Source: Rhabdophis nuchalis (lineage: Eukaryota > Chordata > Lepidosauria > Squamata > Natricidae). From it: 64,000 nt of DNA. Positions 1 to 9,133 of the stretch are shown here, one piece after another (position 1 is the stretch's first letter; the number at the start of each line of letters is the position of its first letter). The notes beneath the pieces are model-generated. The model searched no databases and was not told the origin of the DNA. It was given only the letters and a program-made list of their open reading frames with translations. The position numbers and the translations under genes are program-made. Location: the NCBI GenBank assembly GCA_039707465.1, contig CM077648.1:16447119-16511118 (forward strand), read 5' to 3'.

Positions 1-99
1 GAACAGCGGGAAATCTAGGGCAGCAATAGGCATACGAGAGGCTACACCTGAAAGAGAAGAAGGGAGAGACAAAACAACGGAGAGGAGAAAGAAAAAGAG

Positions 100-3000
100 T
101 CAAGGTTTGTGTGGATACTTGGCATAAAACTGGCGTACCAGTTTAGGAGCTTTGAGATGCTCTTTATCCACCCATTCGTTGTGAGAAGGGGGGAAATCTT
201 TCCACATGACTAGGAACTGAGTTTTATTTCTGCGGATCCTGGAGTCCAAAATGTCCCGCACCTCGTAATGATGATGACCATCCACCAAGGTAGGCGTAGG
301 AGCATCAGGCAATCTTTTGCGGAGATGAGAGGTACGAGCAGGTTTCAGTAAGTGAACATGGAATACAGGGTATAGCCGCCGATAGGTCTTGGGGAGATCC
401 AAACGGACCGACACAGAGCTGATAATTTTGGTGATCGTGAAAGGTCCAATAAATTTGGGACCCAGCTTCTTGCATTTTTGGGGGCTATCCAAATTTTTGG
501 TAGATACATAAACCTGATCACCAACTTTGTAGGAGGGAGGGACTGCTCGTTTCTTATCAGCGTACAATTTGTGCGAGTCATGGGCATCGTTTAAAGTTTT
601 CCGGAGAAGCGGCCAAACAGAAGATAATCGAGAGGACCATTCAGATAGAGAGGGAACTGTCGGCGAGACGTGAGGCAGTTCGGGTATGGGTACAAAGTCC
701 TGTCCGTAGATGATTTTAAAGGGGGTCATATTCGTACTGGAGTGAACAGAGTTATTATACGCAACTTCGGCGTGTATGAGAAGATCAGCCCAATCATCTT
801 GCTGGAAATTAATAAAACAGCGTAAGTACTGTTCGAGGACGGAATTAACCCTCTCACAAGATCCATTCGTCTGAGGGTGGTAGGCGGAGCTTAAGCTTTG
901 GGCGGAGCCAATCAGTCTCAAAAACTCCTTCCAAAAATGGGAAGTAAATTGGGTTCCTCTATCGGAGATGATGCGTTGCGGGACGCCATGAAAACGATAG
1001 ATATGGGAAACGAAAAGTCTAGCCAGAGATTTGGAAGAAGGAATCTTAGTACAGGGGACAAAATGAACTTGTTTAGAAAAAAGATCGGTAACTACCCAGA
1101 TAACGGTATAACCCTGACTGGGTGGAAGATCAACTATAAAGTCCATTGAAATTTCCTTCCAAGGCCTTTCCGGGGTAGCCACAGACTGGAGAAGACCCTG
1201 TGGCTTACCCGGCGCACGTTTTGAGGCCGCACATACAGGGCAACTGGCAATGTACGATTCAACATCTTTCTTCATTGATGGCCACCAGAACTGTCTCTTG
1301 ATAAGATGAATAGTTTTAACGAAACCGAAATGACCAGCTAAACGTGAGTCGTGTGCTCGTTGCAAGACAAAAGGACGTAATGTAGCAGGAACATATATTT
1401 TAGAACCAATCCAGGGAAGATCGTCTCTGGTAGTACAATCACCAGAATGAGCCGAATACCAATCATCAGTAAGTAATTCATCTTTAATACGAGCAATTAG
1501 GTCAGCAGGTGGAGTAGTCTGGACAGTAGTTTGGGCTATAGTAGATACTGGAGTAGCAGGTAAAGTGAGTGGCATTATCGGTTGTACAATGGTGAGCTTA
1601 GACACATCATATTGAGGCAATCTGGAAAGTGCATCAGCCATAAAACTTTTCCCCCCAGGAATGTATTTGAGGTGGAAATTGAAACGATGGAAATAATGAG
1701 ACCAACGAAGTTGCCTTGGGGACAATTTCCGAGAAGAGGTAAGAGCTTCCAAATTTTTATGGTCCGTCCAGACCTCGAAAGGATGTGGGGCACCCTCAAG
1801 AAAATGTCGCCAAGTCATGAGAGCCCACCGAACAGCAAAAGCCTCCTTTTCCCAAATCGCCCAACCGCGTTCGGACGCAGTGAGTTTCCGAGATGTGTAA
1901 GCACAGGGTTGTAATTGGCCATGTTGATTGAGTTGTAACAGGACTGCGCCTACCGCGACATCACTAGCATCCGCCTGAATCACAAATGGGGAATTCACAT
2001 CTGGGTGTTTAAGAACAGGCTCAGCCGCAAACAACCGTTTAAGCTTTTCGAAAGCGGCCTGACATTCCATCGTCCATTTGAGAGGGGTTCCAGGATGAGG
2101 CTTGCCTTCTCCTTTTGTTTTCAGAAGGTTTGTAATGGGCAAGGCAATATCAGCGAATGACGGAATAAATTGGCGGTAAAAATTCGCAAATCCTAAAAAA
2201 CTTTGCAATTGTTTACGGGTACGGGGAGGGGCCCACTCCGTCACTGCCTTGACTTTAGCAGGATCCATTTCAATTCCCTCAGAGGAGATACGGTAACCCA
2301 AATAGTCAATTCTTTCCTGGTGAAACTCACACTTAGAGAGTTTGGCATAAAGTTCAGCGGAACGCAACTTATTTAATACGGAGCGCACTAGTTTAACGTG
2401 CTCGTCGTGTGTTTGCGAGTAGACGACGATGTCATCAATGTAAACAATTACTCCCTTGTAAAGGTGCTCGTGGAGAACCTCATTGATCAGTTGCATAAAC
2501 ACTGAAGGGGCACCTTGAAGACCGAAAGGGAGGACTTTGAATTGGAAACATCCGAGCGGACAGTTAAAAGCTGTCTTCCATTCGTCCCCCTCTTTGATCC
2601 TGACCCTGTTATATGCTTCACGTAAGTCCAGCTTCGTAAAAATCTTACCGGTAGCCAGGTGAGCAAGCATGTCCTTCATGAGCGGAAGGGGGTAAATATT
2701 GTGTTCACAAATGGTGTTGAGATATGAATAGTCCTGTATTAATCTTAGAGTGCCATCTTTCTTTTCTCTAAACATAACTGGTGCAGCTACACGGGGCCTA
2801 GCTGGTTCAATGAAACCCCTTTGAAGGTTTTTATCGATGAATTTACGTAATTCCTCCATCTCCCGTGGGGTCATTGAATACATACGAGGTTTGGGTAATT
2901 GAACCCCAGGAAGAAAATCAATTGAACAGTCAGTAGCCCTATGAGGAGGAAGGGAATCACAAGATCTTTCACTGAAAGCATCCTTTAGGTCCCAATATTC

Positions 3001-3789
3001 TTTGGGAATTTTCTCCTCACCTGGTATGACCTCGGGTGATGGGAAATCCAATAAATGCGCAGCAGATTCAATATGGGGGGGTGGCTGATGGTGCGGGGGT
3101 TGATCAGTTTCTGATGGAAGAGAGGTATCTTCCGGGAGGGATAAAGGAATGCACACCCAACCTTCCTTCCAGTTTATCAGAGGATTCCATTTTCGAAGCC
3201 AATTGACCCCCAAAATTACAGCATTATCGGCAATGGCAGTTACAATAAAGTTGATGGTCTCAGTATGGCCTGTGCCTATAGAAACATGAATTGGTTCGGT
3301 GATAAAAGATGCTGGGGTTCCCCCAGCTACAGAACCATCCATTTGGCAAAAGGCTATGGGAGTTTTCAGGGTCTTAAGGTGAAAACCCATCGAAGACACG
3401 ATGTCTTGGCTTATGAGACATTTTGAACACCCAGAGTCAATGAGAGCCTGCACATTGCATGTACGACCAGTAGATGGAGCTAAAAGCTTTAAATTAATAT
3501 AAAGGGGCCCGGAGCGATGACTCACCAGATTGTCGTCAGAAGAGTCTGAAGACGCCTCCCAATCGTCAGGGCCAGCGGCGGGCTGGTCAGCAGAGAGGTT
3601 GATGGGCTCCACCCCACTCATAGCCGGTTTGGCGCGCACAGTTGGCGTTCTAGGCTGTTTCCGGTCCAAGGAAGAAAGTGGGCGTGGAGGTGGTTTTGAT
3701 CGGCATTTGTCTGCCCAGTGCCCCTCCTTCCCACAGCAATAACAGCTGCCTGAACGAGGCTGGGTTGTTCTCCCCTCCCCCTTTTGCAT
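100..3789 (-). CDS. Gypsy pol polyprotein (NC zinc knuckle, PR, RT, RNase H, IN, chromodomain)
   Basis: A frame of 1229 codons from the first ATG; it is open upstream to a TAG at 3825-3823, so translation may begin by frameshift rather than at this ATG. Residues 16-29 form a CCHC zinc knuckle (C16, C19, H24, C29). The aspartic protease signature D-S-G is at 118-120. RT carries LDLREAYN near 388 and YIDD at 450-453. RNase H acidic residues include D607 and D676, followed by ADALSR near 718. Integrase has an HHCC finger (H813, H820, C850, C853) and the D883, D943, E979 triad with a D-35-E spacing. Residues about 1174-1222 (start HYEVRDIL, core QFLVMWKDFP) form a chromodomain. No internal stop is seen, and catalytic residues are in place, so the enzyme set could be functional. 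Family assignment is certain; activity is inference. Confidence 0.93.
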   Translation of the reverse strand: MQKGEGRTTQPRSGSCYCCGKEGHWADKCRSKPPPRPLSSLDRKQPRTPTVRAKPAMSGVEPINLSADQPAAGPDDWEASSDSSDDNLVSHRSGPLYINLKLLAPSTGRTCNVQALIDSGCSKCLISQDIVSSMGFHLKTLKTPIAFCQMDGSVAGGTPASFITEPIHVSIGTGHTETINFIVTAIADNAVILGVNWLRKWNPLINWKEGWVCIPLSLPEDTSLPSETDQPPHHQPPPHIESAAHLLDFPSPEVIPGEEKIPKEYWDLKDAFSERSCDSLPPHRATDCSIDFLPGVQLPKPRMYSMTPREMEELRKFIDKNLQRGFIEPARPRVAAPVMFREKKDGTLRLIQDYSYLNTICEHNIYPLPLMKDMLAHLATGKIFTKLDLREAYNRVRIKEGDEWKTAFNCPLGCFQFKVLPFGLQGAPSVFMQLINEVLHEHLYKGVIVYIDDIVVYSQTHDEHVKLVRSVLNKLRSAELYAKLSKCEFHQERIDYLGYRISSEGIEMDPAKVKAVTEWAPPRTRKQLQSFLGFANFYRQFIPSFADIALPITNLLKTKGEGKPHPGTPLKWTMECQAAFEKLKRLFAAEPVLKHPDVNSPFVIQADASDVAVGAVLLQLNQHGQLQPCAYTSRKLTASERGWAIWEKEAFAVRWALMTWRHFLEGAPHPFEVWTDHKNLEALTSSRKLSPRQLRWSHYFHRFNFHLKYIPGGKSFMADALSRLPQYDVSKLTIVQPIMPLTLPATPVSTIAQTTVQTTPPADLIARIKDELLTDDWYSAHSGDCTTRDDLPWIGSKIYVPATLRPFVLQRAHDSRLAGHFGFVKTIHLIKRQFWWPSMKKDVESYIASCPVCAASKRAPGKPQGLLQSVATPERPWKEISMDFIVDLPPSQGYTVIWVVTDLFSKQVHFVPCTKIPSSKSLARLFVSHIYRFHGVPQRIISDRGTQFTSHFWKEFLRLIGSAQSLSSAYHPQTNGSCERVNSVLEQYLRCFINFQQDDWADLLIHAEVAYNNSVHSSTNMTPFKIIYGQDFVPIPELPHVSPTVPSLSEWSSRLSSVWPLLRKTLNDAHDSHKLYADKKRAVPPSYKVGDQVYVSTKNLDSPQKCKKLGPKFIGPFTITKIISSVSVRLDLPKTYRRLYPVFHVHLLKPARTSHLRKRLPDAPTPTLVDGHHHYEVRDILDSRIRRNKTQFLVMWKDFPPSHNEWVDKEHLKAPKLVRQFYAKYPHKP

Positions 3790-4910
3790 GCGTTTCTCCC
3801 TCGCAGGGGGTGAGATTTGGGGCTATCTTCCTGTGCTTTTTTCTCCAAGCGGACTGGATCCTGCAAGTGGGCATGATCCAATTCGACATCCGAAGCTAGA
3901 TCTATCCAGTCATTCAAAGTTTCGGGGCGAAATCTGTTCACACATGTTTGATAAATATCTTTATTCAGCCCTTCAATATAAATGTCCATTAGGGCTTGTT
4001 CACTATAACCAACCATAAACACTGATAGCTCCTGGAAAATCTGCGTGTAAGCCTGAATAGACATGTCCCCCTGCTGCAAACTTTTTAGTTTCATTTTTGC
4101 TTTCCTCTCAACACGGGGGTCTTCAAAACGCCTTCTAAGAGCATTCATGAAACGATCGAAATCGCGCAGTGCCGGTGAGCGGCAATTATGTAATGAAACT
4201 AACCAATTAGAAGCTTGATCTTCTAGGGTCATAGATACAATTCTGATTTTGATTTCATCGTCCAAATCAGCTGCGTAAAACTGCATGTAATTATCAACGT
4301 GAATTAGAAAAAACGCCAGTTTGTCGGCACTTCCGTTGTATTTCACACCCAAAGGAGGTAGTTTTGCAAGTCGGCGGGGGTTAATGGGGTTGGCTTCCCT
4401 TCCAGCCTGAGGGGGGGGGGAGGGAGTTGCTCTCCTGCTTTGCCTGGCAGAAGCTGCCTCTCTTCGCAATTCCCTGCCGGCCTGAGGAGGGGGGGATGGT
4501 GTTGAAACCCTGCTTCGTCTGCCCGGAGCTGCCTGTGAACCTCTTGGCTGTGGGCGATCCGCCTCCCTCCCCCAGATTTTTTCCAGGGCTAAACTTTTCT
4601 CATCTGCCTGGCGGAGTAGGTCCTGAGCCATCTCCCTTAGTTCCCGTTCTTCTCTTAGGAGCTCCGGAATGACTTTCTTTGGGGAAATTCGACGCCTGGA
4701 GACGTTTACCCCACTCATTCCAACCCCTTCAGACCAACGTTTAGGTTTGACTGATTCTTCAGCTGGCAGATTTAGATCTAGGCCAGCCAAACCTTCCATC
4801 ACTGACCTGATCCCTTCAGATTGAGCAGGAGGATGCGATGCTTCAGCTCCCAAAATGGTTTCAGGCAGGACCTCTACCAACGGAGGCTCCTCTTGTGAAG
4901 GGTCCGACAT
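3618..4910 (-). CDS. Gypsy gag (retrotransposon capsid protein)
   Basis: A 430-codon frame starting MSDPSQEEPP just downstream of the LTR leader. The N-terminal third is Pro/Arg/Ser rich with two near-identical repeats (PSPPPQAGRE). From about residue 180 a helical capsid region follows (LAFFLIHVDNYMQFY, then LEDQASNWLVSL and LRRRFEDPRVE), which is the retrotransposon gag domain shared with domesticated RTL/LDOC1-type proteins. The frame overlaps pol by 172 bp and pol is in the -1 frame. The CCHC knuckle lies in the pol frame, not in gag, so full NC would need a -1 frameshift; alternatively this copy carries an indel near the junction. The last ~60 residues, in the overlap, are probably not the natural C-terminus if an indel is the cause. 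Confidence 0.85.
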   Translation of the reverse strand: MSDPSQEEPPLVEVLPETILGAEASHPPAQSEGIRSVMEGLAGLDLNLPAEESVKPKRWSEGVGMSGVNVSRRRISPKKVIPELLREERELREMAQDLLRQADEKSLALEKIWGREADRPQPRGSQAAPGRRSRVSTPSPPPQAGRELRREAASARQSRRATPSPPPQAGREANPINPRRLAKLPPLGVKYNGSADKLAFFLIHVDNYMQFYAADLDDEIKIRIVSMTLEDQASNWLVSLHNCRSPALRDFDRFMNALRRRFEDPRVERKAKMKLKSLQQGDMSIQAYTQIFQELSVFMVGYSEQALMDIYIEGLNKDIYQTCVNRFRPETLNDWIDLASDVELDHAHLQDPVRLEKKAQEDSPKSHPLRGRNACKRGRGEQPSLVQAAVIAVGRRGTGQTNADQNHLHAHFLPWTGNSLERQLCAPNRL

Positions 4911-4934
4911 CAGGGCAGGTTTTTGGTTTTGTTG

Positions 4935-4945
4935 ATTCTCAGCTT
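4935..4945 (-). other. Primer-binding site of self-priming type
   Basis: AAGCTGAGAAT on the minus strand begins two bases after the LTR end. It does not obviously look like the complement of a tRNA 3' end (no TGG start), but it is a perfect 11-nt complement of the predicted 5' end of the element's own RNA at 5062-5052. This is the arrangement known for Tf1 and the sushi group. Confidence 0.6.
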
Positions 4946-4947
4946 AA

Positions 4948-5312
4948 TGTCAGGCCTGTTTCTTCGTTGACTCAGGAAAGACCACACTTAGACATTATTT
5001 TGAAATGTTAAGGCTCCTTTTACTAAGTTACGATAGCGTACAGACCAAGTAAAGCTGAGAATGAATAGTTTAGGCGCGAACAGAAAGTATTAAGCTTAAG
5101 CCCATCCCAATCCCCAAACCCCCCCTGTGCATTGTCCAATATGCAGCCATCTCCAACATCAGGTGGGCAGGTCTTCACCATCCTGGAATGCAGGTCCGTT
5201 AGCAGGAGATAACACGAAACATCAACATTGTCCACCAGCAGAACACATTCACCCCAAACCCCCCACCCTCCCCGTTTCCATGGCAGCGAAGCCAGAACTA
5301 GCGAGACTGACA
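4948..5312 (-). repeat. 5' LTR of the Gypsy element (365 bp)
   Basis: On the minus strand the block starts TGTCAG at 5312 and ends CTGACA at 4948, a perfect 6-bp terminal inverted repeat with the usual TG...CA ends. It abuts gag leader on one side and a broken hAT-like repeat on the other. A TATA-like TAATACT lies near 5092 and the predicted transcript start near 5062, giving U3 of about 250 bp and R+U5 of about 115 bp. The matching 3' LTR lies outside the window, so the boundaries rest on terminal motifs and on the interrupted flanking repeat. Confidence 0.7.
5052..5095 (-). promoter_or_regulatory. Predicted LTR core promoter and RNA start with self-primer
   Basis: ATTCTCAGCTT on the minus strand (5062-5052) is the exact reverse complement of the 11 nt that follow the LTR (4945-4935). 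In Tf1/sushi elements the first 11 nt of the transcript act as the primer, so this fixes the expected +1 at about 5062. A TATA-like TAATACT about 30 bp upstream fits. The start site itself is inferred. Confidence 0.55.
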
Positions 5313-5543
5313 GCTTGGTGGGCATGGCAGGGGAAAGATACTGTAAAATCCCCATTCCCTCCCTACTCCAGGGGAAGGTTACTGCAAAATCTCCATTTCC
5401 TCCTGATCAGCTGAGACTCTGGAAACAGAGAGTAGATGGGGGCGGGGCCAGCCAGAGGTGGTATTTGCTGGTTCTCCAGACTACTCAAAATTTCCTATAC
5501 TGGTTCTCTAGAACTGGTCAGAACCAGCTGAATACCACCTCTG
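5313..5543. mobile_element. hAT-like nonautonomous element, half (interrupted by Gypsy insertion)
   Basis: The segment resumes in the middle of a family seen complete at 23446-23984: tandem 'ccattccct...ggggaagg...actgcaaaatct' motifs, then a 'ccagaggtggtatttgc' block and a terminus reading 'aataccacctctg'. The other terminus is missing because the Gypsy LTR starts exactly here. Confidence 0.7.
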
Positions 5544-5584
5544 CTCCTGCCTCAGGTCTTCTGAGGAGGTTCATCCTTGGCTGC

Positions 5585-5700
5585 TACAGCTTATCTGCCA
5601 AGGACTTGGGCTGAGGCCTTCTCTGTCGCTGTCCCAACTGGTTGGAATACCTTCTTGTAGAAAAGCTCTCGAAACATTTCTGATGTCAGGTGCAAAGAAC
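5585..5700 (+). mobile_element. Old L2-clade LINE 3' fragment
   Basis: The text 'gccttctctgtcgctgtccc' followed by a tryptophan-asparagine coding stretch matches the conserved end of L2 RT (compare AFSVAGPALWN in the younger copies here). It is short and diverged. Confidence 0.45.
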
Positions 5701-6529
5701 TAGAAACAACACAATGAGCAGCTGATCCGAGTGATATGTTTCTTCTTCCTTACCTATAGACAGGAATCTTGCCAGGCTAAAGTACACATTGCATGACTAC
5801 AAGGTAAATACTTCAGCTTCTGAATTGAAGACTCAAGACTACTCAGCTGTTTCACTCCTCCCCTTAACTCAGTGCCAGTTTCCACCACATTTGTACATTT
5901 TTATTTGAATTGTTAATTTTTATATAATTCTATGTGTGGTAGTTGTTTTCATTGATATTAATTGCTGTTTTGTTTTTAATGTCTTTATTTTACATTTATT
6001 TTTATTATTATAACTGTCAAGAGACTTTATTAATTGGCAACATACTGAGCATGGAAGCCAAAAAACAAATATTACACACAAAGTAATTTTCAGGATGAAT
6101 ATTCATAGGTTTGGGGAGTTTAAGGTAGAGTACGGCTGCTTCTTGCTGTTTGTAAAAGATATAAATAATTCTTTAACCTTCTGGATTTTTAATTTTTGGA
6201 ATGTGATTGCTTGAATAGTACAGATAACGACTCTGGGCAGAGTTAAGCTATTTGTTCAGATGGTATTCACAGAGACAATCTGTACAAATTGTAAGAGTGC
6301 TAAAACTCTTAGTTGTCTCATCGCCTTCCTCCTTGTTTTATCATTCCCATTCAGCCTGAAATAATAGCAATTGGCTACTGGCTAGCATTATATTACAGCC
6401 ATAAATTTAATAATAGGAAGCAGAAAACACTTGACTTTGGTTTACAACGTGGTCTTAAAAATGGTTATGAGCTAGGGACCAAAGAATACAATACTGGAAT
6501 TTGAAAATCTCAGAACAATGCTGTTCAAC
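5701..6529. other. AT-rich stretch without recognisable gene
   Basis: AT-rich, with runs of T and A around 5890-6010 that resemble a decayed LINE 3' end. I see no exon-like or promoter-like structure. Confidence 0.4.
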
Positions 6530-6703
6530 CTTTCCTTTCCTTTCCTTTCCTTTCCTTTCCTTTCCTTTCCTTTCCTTTCCTTTCCTTTCCTTTCCTTTCC
6601 TTTCCTTTCCTTTCCTCTCCTCTCCTCTCCTCTCCTCTCCTCTCCTCCCCTCCCCTCCTCCCCTCCCCTCCCCTCCCCTCCCCTTCCCTTCCCTTCCCTT
6701 CCC
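6530..6703. repeat. Pentanucleotide microsatellite with stepwise unit drift
   Basis: A pure polypyrimidine tract of 5-bp units that changes from TTTCC to TCTCC, then TCCCC and finally TTCCC along its length. Open frames across it are artefacts of the period. Confidence 0.95.
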
Positions 6704-6705
6704 TC

Positions 6706-6930
6706 CAGGGGTGGTATTTACTTACATTCCTTACTGATTTGCAAAAGTGAGTGTGTGCATGTGCTCAGCCACCTCCTTGCATGCGCTCAGCTTTCTGTGT
6801 ATGTGCTTCTGGTGGAAAAAAAAGGCCCCAAATGGGATGCCATAGAACTGGGGTGGGTGGGCGGGGCCATCCATGATTTCCGCTACCGGTTCGGGTGAAC
6901 TGGTTCGAACCGGTAGAATTACCACTTCTG
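6706..6930. mobile_element. hAT-like MITE with perfect 8-bp target duplication
   Basis: Begins CAGGGGTGGTATT and ends AATTACCACTTCTG. It is flanked on both sides by cttccctc (6698-6705 and 6931-6938). Internal text includes the paired 'accggtt' motifs seen in other snake hAT-like copies here. Confidence 0.8.
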
Positions 6931-7030
6931 CTTCCCTCCCTCCATCTTTCCTTGATTCCTTCACTCCCCTCCCCCCTCCCCTCTCCTTCCCAGCCCTCCC
7001 CTCCCTCCCTCCCTCCCTCCCTTCTTAAAG
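6931..7030. repeat. CCCT-rich low-complexity tract
   Basis: Irregular (CCCT)n and CCTT runs that adjoin the preceding MITE; the MITE probably inserted into a single longer polypyrimidine tract starting at 6530. Confidence 0.85.
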
Positions 7031-7848
7031 GAATATTCTTCTTTGCATTTACCACTTTAGAAAGGAGGCAGTTATGTAACCTGCAACTGTTCTGAGTGAG
7101 TTATAAATAAACATGTTAATTGCTGACAACGTACACAGGAGTTTATTAAAAAAATCCAAAGAACTAAATCTCAGTGCAGGTTTTCCCAGCCTCCTCCATG
7201 CTGTGAAGATTACGGGGTATCAGTGAGCAGCAATATAGTGGGATTGTTGGAAGAGTGTAGGAAACGGCATCAAAGAACTTCTTTTCCTGTCAAGATGAAT
7301 TTATTATAAGATTCTTCCCACTGTGATGTACAAATATTTGTCCTCCCAGTTGGCAGCTTTGACCCAAAATCTCCCTCGTCTGAAAAACTGCTTTTCTATC
7401 TAGAAACATGGCCTTAATTCTTCCTTTCTATTCTGCTTCCTTATTAGCGAAGCTTCTTGAAGTCTTACAATTTTGTGCTTATTGTATAAGCCTGGAGTCT
7501 TGAGAAATGCTCCTGTGTGAAGTATAGACTGTATTTTTTCTACACACAAGTTAGTTGTAAGGTAAGACAAGAGCCACTTGTCTATGCGCCGCATAAAACG
7601 CGCCACATCTAACTGATTTGCTTAAATAACACCTCAGAGGGAGACAATGAATGCACAAAAGTACACTTAAAAACACAAAACCCAGACAGTCTAGGAAGAC
7701 ATTTAGAAAACTACTTTCTGTAGTTCCTGCAAAGAGGCCCCTGAACAATGAAAGCTTTATAAATAGCAATTTTCAGATCAAGGATCTGAAGTTCTGCTAA
7801 CTTGTTTCGTTATGAGTTGATACGTTACAGACTTGAAGGTAAAAGGAG
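7031..7848. other. Stretch without recognisable gene
   Basis: Unique-looking sequence; no splice-flanked open frame, RNA gene or repeat terminus that I can support. Confidence 0.4.
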
Positions 7849-8453
7849 TGTTGTGGCCCACCAGCGGCCAGTGGAGATGGTAGCAGATTCGGACAGTGAG
7901 GAGGTTGGGGAGGGACACGGGCCAGTCCTGGAGTCTGGGGAAGGCTCTGACGAGGGCTCTGCGTCAGAGGCAGAGAGGGGACCAGAGCCATCCGACAGTT
8001 ATCAGGTGCCTTCAGAGTCAGAGATCAATGGGCCAGAAGAACAGCTGGAACCTGTTCCCGATGTGCGCATGCGCAGAGTTGCCAGGAGAAGGGAACAGTT
8101 AAAGAACAAGGGCTGACTCAGGAGTAACGGCACAGGTGGACGGTGAATGGCCCCTCCCTTAGGGAATAAAGAGGAGCAAAAGGGGAGTTTGCAGGAGACA
8201 ATTTGTTCGTTTCATTAGTGTGAAGATTTGTTCATGACTCTCAGAGACTCCTTGCCAATTATTGTCTTGTACAGAGATGTGAAGATATCGGCCTGGCAGC
8301 TCTCCAAGCCTGATAAAGTCTGTGGTTGTAAATTCACCCTTGAAAGACTGTTTTCTGGGACTTTGCTGGAGGAATTCACATTCGCTTAATAAAAAGGGGT
8401 TTTGTCAGGACAAGAAGTCTGCTTTGTGATTTTGTGAAGTCTAGGTCAGAACA
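7849..8453 (+). repeat. Probable solo LTR (about 605 bp)
   Basis: Starts TGTTGTGGCC and ends GTCAGAACA, i.e. TG...CA. A TATA-like GGGAATAAAG is at about 8160 and a polyadenylation signal AATAAA at about 8388, spaced as expected for U3-R-U5. Flanks read aggag and aggac, a 4-of-5 match for a 5-bp target duplication. An acidic open frame of about 100 codons (7802-8116) runs through the U3 part; it may be the C-terminus of an element protein that extends into the LTR. No internal element sequence adjoins, hence solo. Confidence 0.55.
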
Positions 8454-8644
8454 AGGACCTTCTTAGATTGCTATCAACCTCTGTGGAGATTGGAAGAGTG
8501 GATGTCCATGTATCTTCAGCAGCCATCACCGCCATTCTTACTCCTCTTTTCTGCCACTGCTTGATGCAAATTCTTATAAGGGGGGGTCCTCTAGTTAAAT
8601 GCTACTTCCAAGCATCCAGAAGTCATGTGGCACACACAGATAAT

Positions 8645-8905
8645 ACAGGGAGTCCTCGACCAGATTTGAGCCCTAAATTTCTGTGACTGAGACAGTTGTT
8701 AAGTGATTTTGACCCATTTGGTGGCTTTTCTTGCTTTAGCTGTTAAGTGAATCACTGCAGTTGGTAAGTTGGTAACACGGTTGCTAGGTGAACCTGATTT
8801 TCCCATTGACTTTGCTGGTCAGAAGGTCATCAAGGAGGTCCCCATGACTGTGGGACACTGCAAACGTCATAAATACAAATCAGTTACCAAATATCTGAAT
8901 TTTGT
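8645..8905. mobile_element. Diverged MITE of the CAGGTAGTCC family (partial)
   Basis: Shares 'agtcctcgac', 'gttaagtga', 'gaatcactgcag' and 'cccattgactttg' with the complete copies at 11525-11893 and 15002-15345, but one terminus is lost. Confidence 0.6.
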
Positions 8906-9133
8906 TCAGTTAGTTTCAGTTGGAGCAGCAATATAAATCTATATAAATAAAAATGTAACTATGAGTTTGTTCAAAACCGCTAATCTCCGAAAGTACTGCA
9001 CCGATCGCTTCCAAATTTTCACACAACGTTCCTTTGACATACGGCACCAATGATATATATATATATATAGATTGTGTAGATGTCACACCTGTGCCAGGTA
9101 CATGCAACAGAAATGTAAAAAATATTTTAAAAG

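Larger units (their letters stand above)
1..5312 (-). mobile_element. Ty3/Gypsy chromovirus-type LTR retrotransposon, 3' end cut by window edge
   Basis: Read on the minus strand the order is LTR (5312-4948), short leader, gag (4910-3618), pol (3789-100), then 99 bp of non-coding DNA before the window ends, so the 3' LTR is not visible. Pol carries protease, reverse transcriptase, RNase H, integrase and a C-terminal chromodomain in that order, which is the Ty3/Gypsy order and the hallmark of chromoviruses. No env-like frame is present. Both long frames are uninterrupted, so the copy looks young. On the right it ends inside a hAT-like repeat (5313-5543) whose other half should lie beyond the left edge. 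The closest named group by architecture is sushi/Tf1; that is inference from the chromodomain and the self-priming signal. Confidence 0.88.

Noticed and set aside
898..1914. Plus-strand frames opposite the Gypsy pol gene
   Set aside because: They are complementary-strand shadows of the intact pol reading frame.
1..5312. Endogenous retrovirus with env
   Set aside because: Integrase is followed by a chromodomain and then non-coding DNA; there is no env-like frame in the visible part.
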